Assembly: GCF_003710935.1 (NCBI RefSeq)
Contig: NZ_RHHS01000008.1
Coordinates: forward strand, 1-64,000
Length of the DNA stretch: 64,000 nucleotides
Source: Brevibacillus gelatini
GTDB lineage: Bacteria; Bacillota; Bacilli; Brevibacillales; Brevibacillaceae
Direction of reading: 5' to 3'
Positions 61,150 through 64,000 of this stretch are shown in pieces. The notes beneath the pieces are model-generated. The model saw only the letters and a list, made by a program, of their open reading frames with translations. It did no database searches and was not told where the DNA came from. How positions within the stretch are numbered: the first letter of the stretch is position 1; each line of letters opens with the position of its first letter. Both the position numbers and the translations under genes were made by a program.

Positions 61150-61209
61150 GGCCGTCCCCCTCCCGCGTGTATGATTGCTGCCATTATACTACAGCTGTTT
61201 TCAAAAGGC

Positions 61210-62118
61210 TTACTCTGCCTCGTGATGCCACCAGCCGCCTTTTCTCCATTCGTTTCTAAGCTCCTCACGGGTGATTTTCTCCACTTGTTTTCCCGTCAAG
61301 TCAATCTGCTCTGGCGCAGTCGCAGCCAGATCGGACAGGCGGATGTCCACAGACAGGCGCAGGGTGTGCTCGATGCCCGCCGCGTCGGTGCCCACCAGCT
61401 CGACCTTGGCGGTTTGCTGTTCAATCTGGTTCTTTTCGTTGATCGTCGCGTTCAGCACGACTTGCGCAAGCTGCACGTCTTCTTGCAGAAGCGGCAGCTT
61501 CACGGCCGGCCCATGCTCGTGAGCCGCCGCTGCTTCCTGGCTGTGCTCGGCGATTTTGGAATAAACCATCGGCCCGATGAATTTGGCGAACATCGGCAGT
61601 TGTTCCTCGGAAAGCTGCAAGCTGACCTGTTTGCCTCCATTCGGAAGATTTTCGACAGTCATCCCTTTTCCAATCTCGCCAAACAGCATGTTGTGCATAT
61701 GGCTCATCACAGCACTTGGTTCCTCATCTGCATCTCGCTGAGCCTTGCGTCCCCAGCCCATCGTCTCCATGACGCGATAAACGTCGCTGTCCCCTTTTTT
61801 GAAAACGACCTGGTCCTGCTGGCGAAACACCTGAAAGCTGCCCTCGCCGTTCGCATTGGAAAACGTCCCGTCTACACTGGCCAGCTGCTGCTCATGATTG
61901 ACTTTCGCCACACCGTCGACTGCAAACAGCTTGCTCCCGTTGTCCGTCAACTCAAGCTGTGCATGCGCGGTCATGCTTCCGGCTTCTTTCGTCTGGCTCA
62001 AGGCCGATTTGTACAGGACAAAGCCCGTACTGTCCGCATTCGCAGACCCTCCGATTCCCCATGCCAACACTCCGGTCAGCCCAACTGCCAGTCCGACCGC
62101 CAGCCATTTTTTTCGCAT
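61210..62118 (-). CDS. Exported protein of unknown function in a two-component operon
   Basis: A 302-residue secreted protein with signal peptide MRKKWLAVGLAVG... cut at about residue 28 (ANA/DS). The mature part is mixed alpha/beta, with MTAHAQLELTDNGSKLFAV and late repeats of strand-turn-strand. A region around 195-205 contains AAAAHEHGPAV with two histidines. No family recognised. GGAGGG precedes the ATG. First gene of the operon, 60 bases ahead of the kinase. It could act as a periplasm-side partner of the kinase, by context only. Confidence 0.75.
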   Translation of the reverse strand: MRKKWLAVGLAVGLTGVLAWGIGGSANADSTGFVLYKSALSQTKEAGSMTAHAQLELTDNGSKLFAVDGVAKVNHEQQLASVDGTFSNANGEGSFQVFRQQDQVVFKKGDSDVYRVMETMGWGRKAQRDADEEPSAVMSHMHNMLFGEIGKGMTVENLPNGGKQVSLQLSEEQLPMFAKFIGPMVYSKIAEHSQEAAAAHEHGPAVKLPLLQEDVQLAQVVLNATINEKNQIEQQTAKVELVGTDAAGIEHTLRLSVDIRLSDLAATAPEQIDLTGKQVEKITREELRNEWRKGGWWHHEAE

Positions 62119-62167
62119 TCCTCATCCCTCCTGTTTGGTTGAAAGCTGCTTACTTTCTCTACAAGCG

Positions 62168-62210
62168 ATGATAAGGGCGAGGTCTAAACGCGCTCTAAAC
62201 GAATTCTAAA
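62168..62210 (-). promoter_or_regulatory. Promoter with three 11-bp-spaced TTTAGA repeats
   Basis: On the reverse strand TTTAGA occurs at 62210-62205, 62199-62194 and 62188-62183, exactly 11 bases apart. TATCAT at 62173-62168 is a -10 lacking a proper -35, so the second repeat sits at -35. This is the expected site for an OmpR-type activator, most likely the regulator encoded in the same operon. Confidence 0.7.
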
Positions 62211-62326
62211 AAAAGTATAAAAACATGCCCGCACCTACAGCGCATTCGCTGCGCACAAATCTGTCAGACATGGTATATTGGTAAAAATAACTTTATCAGA
62301 ATGGACGAAAAGCGAGGTTGAAAACG

Positions 62327-63205
62327 ATGAACAAGCAGGAAGGCTACATAGAGGTTCCCGGCGGCCGAGTGTGGTACACCCGCGTCGGCACAGGCGAACA
62401 GACGCCGCTGATCGTGCTGCACGGCGGCCCCGGCAATACGCACGCTCCGCTCAAGTCAACCCTGCACGTATTGGGCGACGAGCGTCCGGTCATTTTTTAC
62501 GACCAGCTCGGCTCGGGGAACTCCGACCGGCCGACCGATGCGTCCTTGTGGAAAACGGAGCGGTTCGTGGAAGAACTGGCCTGCATCCGGCAAGCGCTCG
62601 GACTTTCGCAAACGCACATCCTTGGCCATTCGTGGGGAACGATGCTGGCGGCGGCGTACTTGCTTGACACCCGGCCTGCTGGCGTGTCGAGCGTGATTTT
62701 TTCCAGTCCGTGCCTCAGCGCCCAGCGCTGGAAGGAAGACGCAGACCGCCTGATCGCCCGACTGCCAAAAGAGGTGCAGCAGACGATTGCCCGGCACGAA
62801 GAACGAGGAACGACCGATTCGGAGGAGTATCAGGAGGCAATGAAGGAGTATTACGCCCGGTACGTGTGCCGCCTGGAGCCATTGCCGGAAGTGCTCGCCG
62901 AAAGCCGCCGGAAAGCGAACAAGGACGTGTACATGACAATGTGGGGCCCGTCCGAGTTTTGTCCGACAGGCAACCTGAAAACGTTCGACTACACGCCGAA
63001 GCTGCATCAGCTTGACATCCCGGCCCTGTTCATCTGCGGCCGCCACGACGAGGCGACGCCCGAGTCGACGCGCTACTACCAGTCGCTTGTGCCGGGCGCG
63101 GAATTTCACGTTTTGGAAAACAGCTCTCACATGGGCTATCTGGAGGAAACGGCCGAGTACGTGCAGACCGTCCGCGAATTTTTGCGGAAAGTGGACAAGC
63201 GATGA
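62327..63205 (+). CDS. Proline-iminopeptidase-family alpha/beta hydrolase
   Basis: A 292-residue serine hydrolase. The oxyanion loop HGGPG is at 32-36, the nucleophile S102 in GHSWGT, the acid in GRHDEATP and the histidine in [10 protein letters not shown]. This is the proline iminopeptidase set, which removes N-terminal proline or hydrolyses related amides and esters. ATG 62327 has GAGG about ten bases upstream. It is divergent from the exported-protein operon and shares its regulatory gap. Confidence 0.9.
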   Translation: MNKQEGYIEVPGGRVWYTRVGTGEQTPLIVLHGGPGNTHAPLKSTLHVLGDERPVIFYDQLGSGNSDRPTDASLWKTERFVEELACIRQALGLSQTHILGHSWGTMLAAAYLLDTRPAGVSSVIFSSPCLSAQRWKEDADRLIARLPKEVQQTIARHEERGTTDSEEYQEAMKEYYARYVCRLEPLPEVLAESRRKANKDVYMTMWGPSEFCPTGNLKTFDYTPKLHQLDIPALFICGRHDEATPESTRYYQSLVPGAEFHVLENSSHMGYLEETAEYVQTVREFLRKVDKR

Positions 63206-63257
63206 TTTTCCGTTTTTTGGCAGACGTCTATTGGCAAAAAGGTGCTCTCCTACCACG

Positions 63258-63295
63258 AAAAAACGATACTCCCACTACAGGAAGTATCGTTTTTA
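63258..63295. terminator. Bidirectional terminator
   Basis: AAAAACGATACT pairs with AGTATCGTTTTT around CCCACTACAGGA. It lies between the hydrolase and the truncated PBP gene. Confidence 0.92.
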
Positions 63296-63297
63296 GC

Positions 63298-63882
63298 TTA
63301 CAAGCCTTGAGTATTTGCGGATTGCCGCGATGTGACCACCACTCTCCGCCCTGCCCGGTCCAATACCTCTCCCCGCTGCGGACGAAACGTGTTCGCTCGC
63401 AGCTTGTCCCCATGCTCCAGCTCAGGCAGCAGGAAGGACGGATTCCAGTTGATGTACCAATCCAGCTTGTCGTTTTGCATTTCTTTGAGCAAAATTGCTT
63501 TGCCTGTAAAGGAAATCGGCTCGACAAACGTCTGCATGCTGAGCCGGTAGTGAAAGCAGATTTTCCCGTCTTCGTCCGGGACAACGTCTTCGGTGTACAG
63601 TGGTTCTACGGAGATATGCGTAGCCTCGATCCCTCTGTAGATGTTTTCATAGCGCGAGACAAACTCTTCCTTGCTCACCCTTGCTTTCGCATCCAGCGAG
63701 AGCTGCTCGTACATGTCGCTAAACTGCTGCTGCTTCCATTTTGTCGTGTAGGCCGTAAAAGCCGCCTTTGCCATTTCTCCCTCTTGCTTCGGCCTCTGCT
63801 GCCAATAGTCCCAGATGAGGAAGAAAAATCCCGACAAAATGACGAGAAAGACACTCCAGAAACAAAACCATGCCTTTTTCAC
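63298..63882 (-). CDS. N-terminal part of a MecA-like penicillin-binding protein
   Basis: A 194-residue protein: a membrane anchor (about 5-25), then an NTF2-like MecA N-terminal domain (about 35-150), ending in LRANTFRPQRGEVLDRAGRRVV. The RGxxxDRxGR segment normally opens the next domain of class-B PBPs, which continue another 450 residues to the transpeptidase. Here a stop follows after SANTQGL, and the sequence beyond is a terminator and a gene on the other strand. So the enzyme part is missing. The start is GTG 63882 with GGGGAGG. It is either a truncated relic or a stand-alone domain. Confidence 0.75.
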   Translation of the reverse strand: MKKAWFCFWSVFLVILSGFFFLIWDYWQQRPKQEGEMAKAAFTAYTTKWKQQQFSDMYEQLSLDAKARVSKEEFVSRYENIYRGIEATHISVEPLYTEDVVPDEDGKICFHYRLSMQTFVEPISFTGKAILLKEMQNDKLDWYINWNPSFLLPELEHGDKLRANTFRPQRGEVLDRAGRRVVVTSRQSANTQGL

Positions 63883-64000
63883 CAGTTCCTCCCCTTCCTG
63901 TTCACACGATAAACCAGCAGAAACCAGGAATATATGGAAAAAAGCTGATGAAACGATAACATTTTGCTCATAAACAGATGATAACTGTCAGACAATTTTA
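63883..64000. other. Right edge of window
   Basis: About 120 bases upstream of the PBP-like gene, AT-rich, presumably with its promoter. Nothing further is seen before the window ends. Confidence 0.5.

Overview
The window is chromosomal DNA of a Gram-positive, spore-forming member of the Bacilli, most likely Brevibacillus (Paenibacillaceae). The partial 16S gene at the left end matches my memory of Brevibacillus 16S. Strong AGGAGG ribosome binding sites, frequent GTG and TTG starts, a preQ1-I riboswitch, NupC, YezD, DUF2325 and NiaP-like proteins, and a SpoIIP-type amidase fit this. Most genes are GC-moderate. An AT-richer island lies at about 38.4-41.9 kb.

Layout. 0-0.7 kb: 5' part of a 16S gene with a tRNA-Thr just upstream, read leftwards. 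0.8-2.6 kb: YitT and CutC. 2.8-5.4 kb: riboswitch-controlled queC-queD-queE-queF, the route to the queuosine precursor preQ1. 5.6-9.3 kb: a DUF6173-like gene, a decayed aminoglycoside nucleotidyltransferase behind a leader peptide and start-blocking hairpin, a pentapeptide-repeat protein and an SH3/SpoIIP wall amidase. 9.5-18.1 kb: an oligopeptide-binding protein, a 971-residue WG-repeat protein, an AI-2E-type permease, a hydroxyisobutyrate-dehydrogenase-like enzyme and an M29 aminopeptidase. 18.2-21.8 kb: an OmpR-type two-component pair followed by a membrane-anchored tandem DJ-1/PfpI protein. 21.9-28.8 kb: a TetR operon, a TagO/WecA-like transferase, an exonuclease, a TPR protein, and an MFS transporter with deoD.

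28.9-38.1 kb: a twice-frameshifted secreted protein, a lipoprotein, a cupin, a TrmB-like regulator divergent from nupC, a soluble kinase, DUF2325, YezD, a relic of an oligopeptide-ABC ATPase, and a MocR regulator divergent from an acetyltransferase. 38.4-42 kb: a 5'-truncated deaminase-type toxin with a SMI1/KNR4 immunity gene, an SDR, an AT-rich unknown gene and a coding fragment. 42.1-45.2 kb: a tctBAC tricarboxylate transporter operon. 45.4-51.9 kb: a zinc alcohol dehydrogenase with a sigma-54 promoter, divergent from an iron alcohol dehydrogenase, an NtrB/NtrC-like pair and a BenE-like transporter. 52-58.6 kb: an SDR divergent from a WYL regulator, two MFS transporters and a lipoate-protein ligase. 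58.7-64 kb: a second OmpR-type system with an exported protein, an alpha/beta hydrolase, and the N-terminal part of a MecA-like penicillin-binding protein.

How the parts connect. The best regulatory links read from the sequence are these. A 22-bp operator is shared by the MFS-deoD promoter and nupC, suggesting one nucleoside regulon. A GG-N10-GC promoter with distal repeats lies upstream of adhP, next to a GAFTGA-containing activator. Direct repeats with 11-bp period lie at the presumed targets of both OmpR-type regulators. No prophage, complete insertion sequence or CRISPR array was seen.
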